This document shows positions 34,646 to 46,905 of a stretch of DNA of 64,000 nucleotides, piece after piece. Numbering within the stretch: the first letter of the stretch is position 1; each line of letters starts with the position of its first letter. A program made the position numbers and the translations under genes. This stretch comes from Bradysia coprophila (lineage: Eukaryota; Arthropoda; Insecta; Diptera; Sciaridae), in the NCBI RefSeq assembly GCF_014529535.1, contig NW_023503376.1:2089138-2153137 (forward strand), read 5' to 3'. The notes beneath the pieces are model-generated. The model made no database searches. It had not been told where the DNA came from and was given only the letters and a program-made list of their open reading frames with translations.

Positions 34646-34849
34646 GATAGTTTCTTTGTGATTTAGTGAATGTGAAAAGGAGTCCTGTTTTGGTTTGTGT
34701 GCAGATGTCCGGTTCTTGCAATTTGCGCCCCTGAGCTTTTCGTCTCAGGTTAAGCAAAATTGGTATGTGCGAAATGGAAGGAAAATTCAATTGAAATCAA
34801 AGCATGCTTTTCTTTCAGTGAACTGTCGCTGTCATTCTCACAATTACTT

Positions 34850-35161
34850 TATTGGTGAATTTATTGAAAGTAAAAGAAAAAACGAGTTCCGAGAAATTGG
34901 CAAAAGAAATCGATGCAGCGAAACGTGGTACCAAGGAAACGTTGTCCTGGCATCAAATGATCGCTACATTAAAACGTATAAAGTAATAAACTGGATAATA
35001 CAAAGAGTGTTGCTGATGGCAACGATGTTCCCCTGAAGTCGAAAGCTCGCAACACTGTGCGCTTGGAAGATTTTGAAACTGTCACTAATGACAGTCGGAA
35101 GGATGGAAAAAGCCATGTTGTGAGACGGTCGAAAAGGATTGAGAATCAAAAGCTACGAAAG
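34850..35161 (+). pseudogene. Basic coding-like fragment with one frameshift
   Basis: One frame reads KVKEKTSSEKLAKEIDAAKR, then ETLSWHQMIATLKRI. After a 1-nt shift near 34978 the next frame continues NKLDNTKSVADGNDVPL, then VRRSKRIENQKL to a stop at 35161. The two pieces join smoothly, so this looks like the C-terminal part of a protein broken by one indel. Lysine/arginine-rich, no family recognised; a retroelement tail is possible. Confidence 0.35.
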
Positions 35162-35379
35162 TAAAATTAATTATAAAGATCGTGAACGATCTATTGTGAA
35201 ATCTAGTAATTAAGCGACTGCATTGATGTAGTCGGTGAATCGGTTAAGAAATCAACATAGTTATAGCCGTAAGTTCATTTCCGTCAGTAATTCTGATCAT
35301 GTTTCGATTCTCGAATGATGTTTTCAATAGGTTTGTTCCAAATAGCTGTAAACACGAACTTTGACAACCCGAAGCACGA

Positions 35380-35545
35380 TGATTTGATCCATAGCAACGT
35401 CGCCTACGAGATGTTTCATACAAATATGGCAACGTCGCCTACGTGATTTACACACAAATATTATTGAGGTTATGGTTCTATGGATCAAATTTGACAATTC
35501 ATACAGCCTTGACGAAGGCAAAAAGCCCACAAGCTTGTGGGCTTA
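35380..35545. repeat. Short inverted repeats and a perfect palindrome
   Basis: ATTTGATCCATAG (35381-35393) pairs with CTATGGATCAAAT (35478-35490), and GCAACGTCGCCTACG occurs twice between them. A perfect 22-nt palindrome centred on AAGCTT lies at 35523-35544. Possibly a small MITE relic. Confidence 0.45.
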
Positions 35546-35613
35546 TTACTATATGATCAAGTCGATGATTCGATTAAGAGAAAACATCGACATCGGAAAC
35601 TGACGGCTTTTTT

Positions 35614-35919
35614 GAAATGTCAGGCTCACCCACCAAATATCTTATCTTCAAGGACTCGAAATGCAGCGTTTTCTAGTGACGGCGGATGGTGTTCTCTGGC
35701 TGGATGTAAAAGTGAGAAAGAACAAAATAGAACAAAAATTTCTTGATTGGAAATTAAGAGTTTTGTTGCTGTTTGCAGGTTGCGATAAGAGGCACCGAAT
35801 TTGCAAAACTTGCTTTTAAGGACGTCTCCGAAGAAGGAAATTTATACATTGTTTGGATGAGGTATGCAAAAAATAAGAAGGACCGTTACTTCGCCAATGT
35901 TGGACCACCAATGTTGTAA
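35614..35919 (+). CDS. Two-exon gene fragment of unknown function
   Basis: An upstream exon (frame open from about 35614 to 35711) reads QISYLQGLEMQRFLVTADG, then VLWLDVK. It ends at a good donor, AAA|GTGAGA. A 68-bp intron with a polypyrimidine tract ends TTTGCAG at 35779. The second exon (35780-35919) continues in frame as VAIRGTEFAKLAFKDVSEEG, then NLYIVWMRYAKNKKDRYF to a stop. The consensus intron and the smooth join make this a good candidate for real coding sequence, but the first exons are not found. An alternative phase gives a cysteine-rich ending. I do not recognise the family. Confidence 0.42.
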
Positions 35920-36127
35920 AGAAATGCATTAAAATTACGAGCAGTAGACACTAAAACCGACCGTTGTTCGTTAATTACCAAAATGGTAGATTCTAAATCA
36001 AGGCATTGGGAAGCAGAAGTTTGCCCAAATGCCTCACCCGGATTATGCAGTTGTTACAACTGCCCGATTAAGGCAAATACACTCCTTTCGTAGATCGGCG
36101 GTGTCAAAACGACGGGTACGGGAGCTG

Positions 36128-36550
36128 GAATTCACGCCGTAAAGTGCGGTCGAAATTCAAAATGGAAAGTGCGGAGTAAATAACCTCCATACAAGCAGCA
36201 CACACTCTACGGGGAATAATAGTCGAGATGTGCGTCAAATTCGTCTCAATGGTCGAGATGTGCGTCAAATTCGTCTCACTCTGCTCGGAGGGACCAGCAG
36301 TTTCATATGTTTTTTCGTTTCACCCTGCCAAACAACCTAAGTGGTCCTGCGTGAAATAACGCTGACGCACATCTCGATCATTATTCCCGGTAGAGTGTGT
36401 GTTGTTTGTATGGAGGTTATTTAGTGCGGAGGTCTTTCCAACGCAGCGTCATTTTCATACAAGGAAGCGTTGAAATGTATTTTTTGGTTCACTTTTTCAT
36501 CGAATCGTTCACTTAAATTTCAAATTTTGGGCACACTTACGGCGTGAATT
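36128..36550. mobile_element. Nested inverted-repeat element
   Basis: Outer ends GAATTCACGCCGTAAAGTG and its near complement (CACTTACGGCGTGAATT at 36534-36550). A second, inner inverted repeat (about 36169-36238 with 36363-36429) contains GTGCGGAGTAAATAACCTCC and GTCGAGATGTGCGTCAA. The latter motif is also tandemly repeated in the left arm. Non-coding; looks like a foldback inside another element. Confidence 0.6.
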
Positions 36551-36697
36551 GATGCAGTTAAAAATATTGTTGGCTGAAAGTCAGAGAAGATGGCTGAAGT
36601 AAACATTGTAAATTCACTTTCCCACAAAATACGAACTAATGACACGTTCTCTTCGTTATTGATTCATTTAAGGCAATATCCTAGGGTTACAAGCGAA

Positions 36698-36904
36698 CCT
36701 GTCACAGACGGCAAGCATATTAACAGTTTTACTATATCTGATCTGTTACTTCATTTGATCGAAGATTTTAAGAGATTGATTTCAGAAATCTTTTACTTCA
36801 TTTGTTTCGAACATAATTTTTGCTATATAATTTCTCATTAGATAAATATTGTCGTTTATTATTGCTGTCGTTGTCGATAACAGATGACAGTCGTCTGTAA
36901 CAGG
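36698..36904. mobile_element. piggyBac-like MITE, 207 bp
   Basis: Ends CCTGTCACAGACGGCA and the complement of CCTGTTACAGACGAC. TTAA follows the right end (36905-36908); the left tetranucleotide is CGAA, probably mutated. Related to the element at 50256-50452, which has TTAA on both sides. Confidence 0.65.
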
Positions 36905-36908
36905 TTAA

Positions 36909-37797
36909 ATCAATCGTCCAAGACGAAGCATGCGAAATAAAATTGACCAAACAAGGACTACAAATTCGCATCGAGTAACGTATAACGTTTTACTATGCGA
37001 GTGATGTAAAAGCTATTGCCTTTACATGTATTAGCCTTATTACATGCAACAGCATAGTAAAAAACCATTACTGACAACCTTCTCAGCATGCTTTATCGTA
37101 ATTCAGAAAATTTAACGATTTTATTCAAGTCCTTCTCTGGATGTACTTTTTTGTTGAACCATTTCTGTCTACGTTGTACAAAAAGAGAAAATGTTTCCTC
37201 TCGCTTATCCCTGTCCTCTCCTATATTCGATTAAAAGGAAATGCCCTCCGTCTAATTTATAATACCCGTTCGATTCTCATTTCGCTATTTACGAAAGTGC
37301 ACATTTTTACCAACACACATTGCCGCTGGAATGAATATATTTAAACGTTTCGCAAATATTTGCCCAAGATAATTGATCTCATACCCTTTTCGTTGCCGCT
37401 TCTTCCCTTTTTTCCAACAAAATACATGGTATATTTGCGCTTGCAGACATTTATTGCGGAAGTTTGAATGAATGAATGGCTATATGCTGCAACATGAGAA
37501 ATGGATATTATGTATATACCATGAGCAGTGTGTAGTGTACATACATATACTATACATAGCGTAATGCATACATTATCCTTACATGGAAAAATTATATTCA
37601 ATGCGATCGCTGTGTGTAGAAGTGTAGATGCTCAAGTTTATGCCCATCGCAGTCCGATTTTTTTTTCTTTTTGTAAAATGTGTGTGTCGGTGTCGGAGGA
37701 ATTGAATGTTCTTGTTACAAGTTGAAACTTTGAAGTTCTGAAATCGATTTATGAACTCGAAAATATTTCACCTACGCAAGCAGACTCAAATGACTCA
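36909..37797. other. Intergenic, no feature seen
   Basis: AT-rich with no gene, repeat or RNA recognised. Confidence 0.4.
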
Positions 37798-39525
37798 ATC
37801 ATGGCCCTACGTTAGTGAAGGGCCGTGACGCAAGTCCGTTCACACTGAAAAATTTGACAATAAAATTTTTCCGCAGGACTGAGGAACATATAATACACGA
37901 ACTTTTTGACTTTTCCCCCTTTGCTCCTACTACCTCCAAAGTATTTTATTCGTAATCTGGGCGTCCATACGAGTTCAACGAGCTATCACACGCCTCATAA
38001 GGTTAAAATTTGGCCGAGATATTAAATTTCAAAACTTGGAAATTTGCAGAAATTTGTATGAAGAAATTCATTTTCATACATTTTGAAATTGATGAATTTT
38101 ACCAACCTTTGTCACTCTGTCACTTTGTCACTCTGTCACTTTGTCACTCTGTCACTTTGTCACTCTGTCACTTTGTCACTCTGTTAACCGAAACTTTTGA
38201 ATTTACCGGCGGATTTGGCTGAAATTTTCAGGGTATGTTAAGGACGTAATTCTAAGAAACTAATTTGAAGGAATTTTTATAAAAGCTTATAATTTCGGAG
38301 TTATGAGCGTGTTAAGCTATTGAGCTATGGAACCTATAACTCGGAAAATATGGCAGATAGAAAGTTCGTTTAAAAGACAAATTTATAGAGTTTCAGATTT
38401 CATTCGACACGTGTTTCATGGTTTTCCTAAAAAGTCTTCTATTTGGGAGCTATGAGCGTTTTAAGTGCGAACTATGTCATCCATAACTCGGACAATACTG
38501 CGGATAGAAAGTTCGTGTAAAAGACAAAGTTATAGAGTTTTAGATTCTAGTCGATGCGTGTTTCATGGTTTCCCTAAAAAGTCGCTTATTTTGGAGATAT
38601 GGGCGTTTTAAGTGCGAGCTATGTCAGCCATAACTCGGAAAATACTGCAGATAGAAAGTTCGTTTAAAAGACAAATTGATAGAGTTTTACATTCTAGTCG
38701 ACACGTGTTTCATGGTTTTCCTAAAAAGTCTTCTATTTGGGAGCTATGAGCGTTTTAAATGCCTCAAATTTTCGATATTCGTGAATTTTTCGATTTTAGA
38801 CTTTTTGATTTTCATCAAATTTTTGAATTTCGTAAAATTTTCGATTTTCGTCAAATGAAAGCTGGAAGGTTGAGATCAAAGAGAAAGTTATACAGTTTTC
38901 TAAGAAGAATATTTTCGTTCAAACTGCATAGTATAATTGTCTATTATCTTCGACCCAATTCTAAAAAATCACAACTTACAAAGGAGCTGATATCGCCAAA
39001 AACCACTTGCAGTGGAGGTGTGACGCAAGTCCTGTTATCCACTTACAAAAGAACTGATATCGGTGTAGGTGACGCTTACAGATTCTACACGCAAAAAGAT
39101 ATGCGTCACAAATGGCAGCTGATGAGCAAAGTACGCGAAAGTTCTATCAACAAAAATCTTAACAGAAAAATTTTAGGAAGAAAATTATAATAAAAAAGTT
39201 TGCGTCACAAGTGGCAGATGTTGAGGAAGGAAAATTTTTAAAATTGTGAAATATATTCCTTTAATGAATGGAATTAAAACGGAAGAAAGCCGAATCATCT
39301 GCCACTTGTGACGCAAACTTTTTTATTATAATTTTCTTCCTAAAATTTTTCTGGTAAGATTTTTGTTGATAAAACTTTCGCGTACTTTGCTCATCAGCTG
39401 CCATTTGTGACGCATATCTTTTTGCGTGTAGAATCTGTAAGCGTCACCTACACCGACATCAGTTCTTTTGTAAGTGGATAACAGGACTTGCGTCACACCT
39501 CCACTGCAAGTGGTTTTGGGCGATA
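37798..39525. mobile_element. 1.7-kb repeat ending in a large hairpin, copy 2
   Basis: Starts with a small stem GGCCCTACG...GAAGGGCC followed by GTGACGCAAGTCC. The middle has three or four diverged repeats of about 120 bp around GGAGCTATGAGCGTTTTAAG and ACTCGGAAAATAC, and the right end is a hairpin with arms of about 230 bp (38991-39220 and 39298-39525). Each hairpin arm carries its own GTGACGCAAGTCC. The copy at 46906-48456 has the same parts in the same order, so this is one repeat unit. No convincing protein, so it is presumably non-autonomous. Confidence 0.75.
38108..38184. repeat. 16-bp minisatellite inside the 1.7-kb repeat
   Basis: About five copies of GTCACTCTGTCACTTT. The sister element at 47200-47230 has only a short relic of it, so it expanded after the copies separated or shrank in the other. 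Confidence 0.85.
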
Positions 39526-42201
39526 ACTATTACATGCTTTTCAGACCTGAAGTAATTTGTCTTGTTTACGCTAGGGTTGTAATAAGCCACTTTCGACGTT
39601 CGACCCTAGGAAAAAAACATCTAAAGGATTCTGTTGTGTCCTACTAAATGTCATTGGTTTCAACGATTTCCTTATGAAATCTAGATTCAGGAATTGCTGG
39701 AGAAATTAAGGCAAAAAAAATGTCGAAAACAATTATGCGTCAATCGATCTGTTTAACAATTTCCGGTGCATAAGTGGACTAATAACATTAATAAATTCAT
39801 AAATACACACCTACTGCCAAATATGTTTCCGGTCGTGTCAATTTGTTCCCTGTGAGAATTCGTTAAATATGAAATAATCAAAATGCTAACCTACCCCCAC
39901 ACGTGCCACAGTTTATTAATGTGGATAATGGCTACACTAAATTAATGTGTCTCGTATCGGAAGAAAATTGGCTCGATATTATTACGTTATGGAGTGATCC
40001 GAAACGTTTCACATTGTTTCCGTACCTAATATCATGGTGAGATGTCCAGCAAATGTTTAGGGTGTTACATACATTCACGTAACGTAAATATTTGTCCTGG
40101 TGTGTGTATACAGTAGTGTGTATTCTGAGAAGGGTTGCACACAAAAGTTTTGATGCCGGATTATGATTTATTGCTCGTAATCAATTAATAATTGATGTTC
40201 TTGTTTTAGGAAGGTAGTAAGGAAAACGGTGTTTGATTGAGATCGTTTTAAATTTTATTTATAGAGGATTTACAGAGGAGGGCACAATATCGATTAAATT
40301 GGGTCGACTTATTGTTTATCTTTGTCGAACCCATCAGGTATATCTGACTGATTGATTTCTTCTTCATTTTCAGCCGAGTCATTTTCGTAAATTTATTACT
40401 GCCACGGTGCCATAGGTGCCACAGGTGCCATAGGTGCCGCGGGTGCCATAGGTGCCACAGGTGCCATAACTGTTGCCCGAATGCCTTACTTTCGGACGGA
40501 CTTTCGTCACTTCAATCGACGTGATATTTTAATACTTTAATGCTTCAGCCGTACAAGTACGTGCACTCATCTTTAAAAAAAAACTTGTTTCCTGATATCT
40601 GATGTGATGAAAACAGAGATGAACTGAACAGCCTCTTCAGGACTCTATAAACGACTATAAATCAAAAAAACTATTATCCAAGTTGTTCTAACTAAATGCC
40701 GAATCTAGGACTTCAGAGTGAAAGATTTGAGTGAAACTTTTGGAATTCTATTTCTAAAATTTCGTGGGTTTCGAACTAAATTTTTGTTTGGCAATTCATC
40801 TGATGCAAGCAAAATGATCCCACAAAAACTGTCTGTTTGCACGATGTTCGCTTAAAGAAAAATAAATTTCTCGTTTTAGTTCATATTGATCATTGCTATC
40901 GTCAAAAAGACAAAACTTTTTTATATCAGCCATGTTCATACCACTGCCATGTACCATTAGCACCGTATCAACAACAGTTTCACAGACAAATATATATGAA
41001 GCACATAACGCGCTAGCCCATTTATGTGCAGAAATATTTTCATTTCGAACGAATTTTCCTCAAATTTCCCCTAATATGCGAACACAGACAAAAATTGTAA
41101 TATGAATTTTTGATGAGAAAAATCCAATCAAGTGCTACTCGACCCCATAATCATGGACCAATGAAAATATTTGTAGGCGGATCCAAACAGTAACAAAACT
41201 ATATCGAGAAGAGAATATTACATATAGGTACACACAGTTGTGAGGGTAGAGTCGCGGAAAATGGTTTGCTGTATATAAACGAGAGACAATTTATGGAAAG
41301 CGCATGATGATAAAATCAAAAGAAAACGCAGAAGGAAAATTGTATCCATCTACTATGTATACGGAGACCTATATAGGCCGGTACATGACTTTCAATTCGG
41401 TTTTTCGTTGACACTTTTATTTTTGTAGAATTTTCCAATCGATTTAATAAACGTTTCGATTGAGTCTACCCACACACAGAACATCCATTTAATACAAAAC
41501 AACATTCGTAACATTCCCATAAATATGTGGACATTGTTTATGTGAAACACATCAAACTCAATTTTTCTAAAATTGTTTGGGCAGTTAATCTACTTAAAGA
41601 CGTCAGGCGAATGAATAAAAGTATTGAGTTGGGTAAAAAAAAAATAAAAATAAAATTCACAAAGGTATCATCGACACAAAAGAACTTGTTTTCGAAATGC
41701 GCCCAAAACAACTATAATCGTTGTAATCCTTAAATCCATACTGTGTGTACATTAGTCCAGAAAATATTTTTTTTTTCATTTTCTTTTATCAAATTTTATT
41801 ACAAAAAAAAATTGGCAATAAAGACAGCCTAGGTACATAATTTGCAGAAAATATTATTCGAGTTCATAAGGATTGCTTCGGGTATAAATTTGTGAAGATT
41901 ACCAACCTAATGCATTTTTAAAGTGAGCTCTCGAACTACTTATCTTTTATAAGACCATAAACGACCTATTGCAACCACTGAAATTTTGATTAACTTACCA
42001 TTGATCTATCGTATTACATACAAGAATGACATTAACGAGGACACTTGGTTATCGATAGCGATGACAAAAAATACATAATGCCGGGCTATGCATAGAGGCG
42101 GAAACCAAGATCTAAGGTGCCTTGTTTCCTACTACCAGGTTACTACTTCCTTCTATCACCATAACCTTCCAGTTCTCAGCAAAGATTCGTTAAGGTTATT
42201 T
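39526..42201. other. Intergenic with a 9-bp minisatellite
   Basis: No gene supported. A run of about seven GGTGCCATA/GGTGCCACA units sits at 40401-40468. Confidence 0.5.
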
Positions 42202-42870
42202 CCATCTGAAGATGACAAATCCTCATCGTGTAGTTAGTAATAAAAGAAAGTCTTGAGTCTGAGGTATGTGGAGCAGGCAATTCCTAGGATGTGTACACCA
42301 GTCTCACCAGTCAATCAACTTATCTATTCTGTGAAGATGACCGTTAAGCTTGCAGTGGTTTGTCAGTGCCCAACTACTCGCCTTAGTTCCGTTCTATAGC
42401 CAGGTTCAGAAGCTCACTGCTCCTTAATGTTGTCTTGCAATATAATTTAAAAAAAATGAAGTAATAGATTTCTATCAGAAATCAGAGCCTGTAGTCGCAA
42501 AAAAGGTTTCGCGAGTTTTCGTCAATTTTCACGATTTTTATGAATCTTAAAATCTTAATAATCGCAGATATTAAAAGTCTTTTTTTTTTCAAACCCAACC
42601 ATCTTTAACTCTATAAAGCGTTTTGTGTAGAAAAATGAAGACGTATGGGTGACCTACTTTTACCGATATAATGAGTCAATAATTTAATTTTAGAAAAAAA
42701 AAAGTTTTTGCTTCAAGTATTTTGCACACGAGTTATTTTGAATTAAAATTCCATCTATGCCATTGACACATTATGAACGGTAATCCTCTTTCGACAAATT
42801 CAACAAATAAATTCTGTTCATTCCGTACACCTTGTCATTGACGCATTGTATGTTTTTGGGTTGCACATTG
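42202..42870 (+). repeat. 669-bp long direct repeat, left copy
   Basis: Identical to 45440-46108 except for one base seen near 42805 (C against G). The two copies are 3,238 bp apart and bracket about 2.6 kb. This looks like an LTR pair of a young element, but ends are not clearly TG...CA, no target duplication is seen and no primer binding site follows it. A segmental duplication is the alternative. Confidence 0.7.
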
Positions 42871-43280
42871 TGATAACCCGGGTTCTAGGGTCACAGAATT
42901 CTCTGGTCGCTATGGCTACTCGCTCTCTCTCATCAATATAGCAATATCATCAGCAACTTTACTAAACCAAACACACAATGCTTTTCACGGATGACAAAAT
43001 ATTTATTGAACTAACCCTTATCTTTTGGACATAAAACTTATAATGTAATTCTTCTTTGAACGTAAAAATTGGATTCTTCTTTGTATATAAAACTTAGAAC
43101 TTTTCTTTGCACACAATGACTCAATATTTATTTAACTAGCTCTCACATTCGAACACAAAATTTAGAAATTCTTCTTTGAACAACTTTGCAGTCCTTATTT
43201 GAACTTAACGCTTTGCAATTCTTTTTCGAAAACCAAACTTTGCTATTCTTCCTTTAACATAACACTTAGACTTCTTCTTT

Positions 43281-43580
43281 GAACATAAACTTTGCTATTT
43301 TTCTCTGAACATGAAACTTAGACTTCTTCTTTGAACACAAACTTTGCTATTTTTCTCTGAACATGAAACTTAGACTTCTTCTTTGAACACAAACTTTGCT
43401 ATTTTTCTCTGAACATGAAACTTAGACTTCTTCTTTGAACACAAACTTTGCTATTTTTCTCTGAACATGAAACTTAGACTTCTTCTTTGAACATAAACTT
43501 TGCTATTTTTCTCTGAACATGAAACTTAGACTTCTTCTTTGAACATAAACTTTGCTATTTTTCTTTGAACATAAAACTCG
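43281..43580. repeat. 52-bp tandem repeat, about six copies
   Basis: Units begin at 43281, 43333, 43385, 43437, 43489 and 43541 with GAACA(T/C)AAACTTTGC and include CTCTGAACATGAAACTTAG. Looser relatives extend upstream to about 43010. Confidence 0.85.
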
Positions 43581-44505
43581 GCACAAAACCTTGAAATCGA
43601 GAACTCTTCGCTACTACTCACGAAAATGAACTGACTAAAATTTGCAATGTTTCATTAGACATCGACTCTGTGACGAACCAAAATGCATCAGTGACCCACT
43701 AATCGAATGTGCTGATTATGCAATTCAGCATTTTTGATTAGCGGTTCGATGCACTAAAATTCGAAACAGCTAATGATGTCAAAACACAAGATAATTGGGT
43801 TTCCGCGTGTGAAACAACAAAATACTGTTCCCAATTATTTGAGTTTCCGCGTATGAATTGACTAAATACTGTTCCCATTTGGAACTGCGTGTGCAATTCT
43901 GCAAACCGAACCTCTTTGAGATTGCTATTTAAGCAATTTGGTGTGATGACACAGGGTCATCACAATCGTAGCTCCCCAGTTGTTTTGAGGACGCATCAAA
44001 CCTTTCTCTACGATTCTCAGAATGTCAAACATAATGGTTCACAGCTACTTGAATTCTCACTACACTTGGCGGTTCCGGATATTAGTCCGTGTCAACCGCT
44101 TCATTCGCTGGGTTCCAAGTTTTAACTTGAACAAACCCCACATTCATTCTAACTGCTCAATTTGACCTCATTCATCTGTGGAAACATTATTTTTGACATG
44201 TCAATACTTCTCTCACTATTCTTTAAAGTGTATCTATTGTAGTGCGAAGCATTAGCGAAAAGTTCTCTCTTCCCAATTTCTTACGCTATGACATTAACTA
44301 CCTGAACATAAACAAAACTTAGAAATGTGCAAATATCCAAAAATGCCCAAAATGTGCTTTAGTGTTGAATCGTGAAGTCAGCAATTTGTTCTCATTGTTC
44401 TGCATTCTGTGAATATAAAACTTCCGATTGCTTTCAAGTTGCTAATATACCTGTGTACACCGCCTTTGTCCCGAATTTCGAGGTTTCGAGGCCTTTGATA
44501 CTGTT

Positions 44506-45070
44506 ATGAACCAGATACAACGTAACATTCCATTTTTGAGAGATTTGGCTGTGACGGTGTTCCAGAACTCGAGTTGTGTGAGCGACACCCGGGAAACTCG
44601 CGTCCATGTTATTCCTGATAAGACTGTAATAGCACCCACCGCTACGATTCCTTCATCAAACCACGTCACCGTTCGTCTTTTGGCTACAGCTACCGATCCA
44701 CATAATGTGTCTACTAATCCTGATATCGTGAATGCACATGGGTTGGCTTATAGGCAAACGTGGCGTCAACGTTCGTCGGTTGGAGGAGCGAATTTCTGAT
44801 CGTCATAGGGCCATATCTGGTTGTGTCAACGTTACTCGTTCCCGATTGCCATCATCATTTGAGTATCCTGTTGCTATCAGTGGACACGTTTTTCACGTTG
44901 CTGATGTGCTTCCTTTGCTGCCCAACCGTTGTCCCACCATGGAATGGTACTGCTGTAAGGTTTCTTCCTTTTCTTCTCTTTGACCAATTCCAGACCGTAC
45001 CAGATTTTCTTCTCTTTGAAACTGCCCCAACTGTTTTTACTTTGTTTCCGCGGGTCGATAATTTCGCTTG
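44506..45070 (+). other. Overlapping open stretches inside the direct-repeat pair
   Basis: Three plus-strand frames of 80-103 codons overlap here (for example SSFEYPVAISGHVFHVADV in one). None looks like reverse transcriptase, integrase or a known transposase. If this is a terminal-repeat retroelement, it is non-autonomous. The stretch is richer in GC than its surroundings. Confidence 0.3.
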
Positions 45071-45104
45071 ACAATGTATACATCTTGGCCCAGCTCATTT
45101 GAAT

Positions 45105-45335
45105 TCTCTTTTACTGTAATTAAACAATGTTTCAATTATTCAATAAAGATTACCGTTCTAGATTTGATATTGGTTCCTCAAAATGTCGCACGGGTAATCT
45201 GTCGCCCACTCAGTCCATCTCGTTTACTGTAATTAGACAATGTTTCAATCATTTCAACAAAGATTTACCGTTTTAGATTCGTTGTTGGTTTTTCTCGAAA
45301 TATCGCACGGGTAATCTGTCGCCCCCACAGTCTGT
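45105..45335. repeat. Two-copy tandem repeat of about 130 bp
   Basis: Both units share TTTACTGTAATTA(A/G)ACAATG and TCGCACGGGTAATCTGTCGC. The block lies just upstream of the right 669-bp repeat. Confidence 0.75.
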
Positions 45336-45439
45336 TCCCTTTTTGTTTTTCGGTGTGCGCGATAGATGGTATACAGATCTCGTAACACATTGAAGTCTTT
45401 TTCTCCAAGATCATATTTCACAATACGTTGCAATGATTA

Positions 45440-46108
45440 CCATCTGAAGATGACAAATCCTCATCGTGTAGTTAGTAATAAAAGAAAGTCTTGAGTCTGA
45501 GGTATGTGGAGCAGGCAATTCCTAGGATGTGTACACCAGTCTCACCAGTCAATCAACTTATCTATTCTGTGAAGATGACCGTTAAGCTTGCAGTGGTTTG
45601 TCAGTGCCCAACTACTCGCCTTAGTTCCGTTCTATAGCCAGGTTCAGAAGCTCACTGCTCCTTAATGTTGTCTTGCAATATAATTTAAAAAAAATGAAGT
45701 AATAGATTTCTATCAGAAATCAGAGCCTGTAGTCGCAAAAAAGGTTTCGCGAGTTTTCGTCAATTTTCACGATTTTTATGAATCTTAAAATCTTAATAAT
45801 CGCAGATATTAAAAGTCTTTTTTTTTTCAAACCCAACCATCTTTAACTCTATAAAGCGTTTTGTGTAGAAAAATGAAGACGTATGGGTGACCTACTTTTA
45901 CCGATATAATGAGTCAATAATTTAATTTTAGAAAAAAAAAAGTTTTTGCTTCAAGTATTTTGCACACGAGTTATTTTGAATTAAAATTCCATCTATGCCA
46001 TTGACACATTATGAACGGTAATCCTCTTTCGACAAATTCAAGAAATAAATTCTGTTCATTCCGTACACCTTGTCATTGACGCATTGTATGTTTTTGGGTT
46101 GCACATTG
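45440..46108 (+). repeat. 669-bp long direct repeat, right copy
   Basis: See the left copy at 42202-42870. Flanks differ immediately outside both copies, which fixes the boundaries at CCATCTGAAG and GCACATTG. Confidence 0.7.
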
Positions 46109-46625
46109 CGAAATCCATTGAGAGTTTATTACTGACGAGAAAAAAAAGCGGTAATCTGCTAAATCCGGTTCATCAACGAATTTTGTGTCGTGCAGTTTTA
46201 TGTAGGATATAGTATACTGTGAAAGCTGAAGGCAGACAGCCAGGAGTGCTAGCTAACACACGTTGATAATGTAAAACGCTGCAAATGTCTTTTTCAAAAC
46301 TAATAATAATACGTCAGCATCTATGGCAACGACACAAATGGACGATGAGCCCAGGCTTATGTAGTCAACTATAGCTGAACTAATGAAGTAAAAGATTTCA
46401 TTTAAATTATTTGAAAATGTTTAAATCAAATGGAGCAGCAAACTGGTTTATAAAGTTACCTAGAATAATGAAAGGTTAAAAGGAATGAAAATTTAGACTT
46501 CTCCGATCCAGCTATCAACTATGGATTTCTTTTGACAGACACAGTCACGGGAATAATTTTAACCAATCGGAATCGCTCACAAAGTGGTAACCGTAGTGAA
46601 GAATTAAAGTGCTACGATTGGTTAG

Positions 46626-46858
46626 GGATCATTCGTAAAATACGTACTGCCTTTTCAGTGCTGTCATCACAATAGAATTTTAAAAAAATCCAAAAATGCG
46701 AACTGTACGAAGTTGAAATTATGTTCAGCCCCAAAATGTTTTGCTCTAAATGAGGGTATAACATAATGTTGACGTCATGGAGTGTATTTTCATCAAGTTA
46801 ATAAAGATTAAAGTATGATGACAGCACTGAAAAATGGTTACGATATTTATGAATTCCT
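46626..46858. mobile_element. Foldback MITE, about 230 bp
   Basis: Inverted arms contain TTTTCAGTGCTGTCATCA and its complement, with outer parts ATTCGTAAAATACGTA against ATTCATAAATATCGTA. The arms are about 45-50 bp and the centre is non-coding. Confidence 0.6.
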
Positions 46859-46905
46859 TAGACGACAATGGTTTCGAATTCAATCCTTTTTTTAATAATT
46901 CGTTT

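Noticed and set aside
35523..35544. Perfect 22-nt palindrome resembling a terminator stem
   Set aside because: There is no U-tract or bacterial gene context, and intrinsic terminators of this kind are not expected in an insect nuclear genome.
38676..39190. 143-codon plus-strand frame, with a relative at 47632-48126
   Set aside because: Shared because both lie in copies of the same hairpin repeat; low-complexity FDFR/FEFRKI-type stretch and no protein signature.
44506..45070. Overlapping frames as a retroelement gag
   Set aside because: No zinc knuckle or capsid motif, and three mutually overlapping frames in one GC-richer stretch suggest chance openness.
42202..46108. Calling the 669-bp repeats true LTRs of a gypsy or BEL element
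   Set aside because: No PBS, polypurine tract, TSD or enzyme domain could be found, so I left them as long direct repeats.
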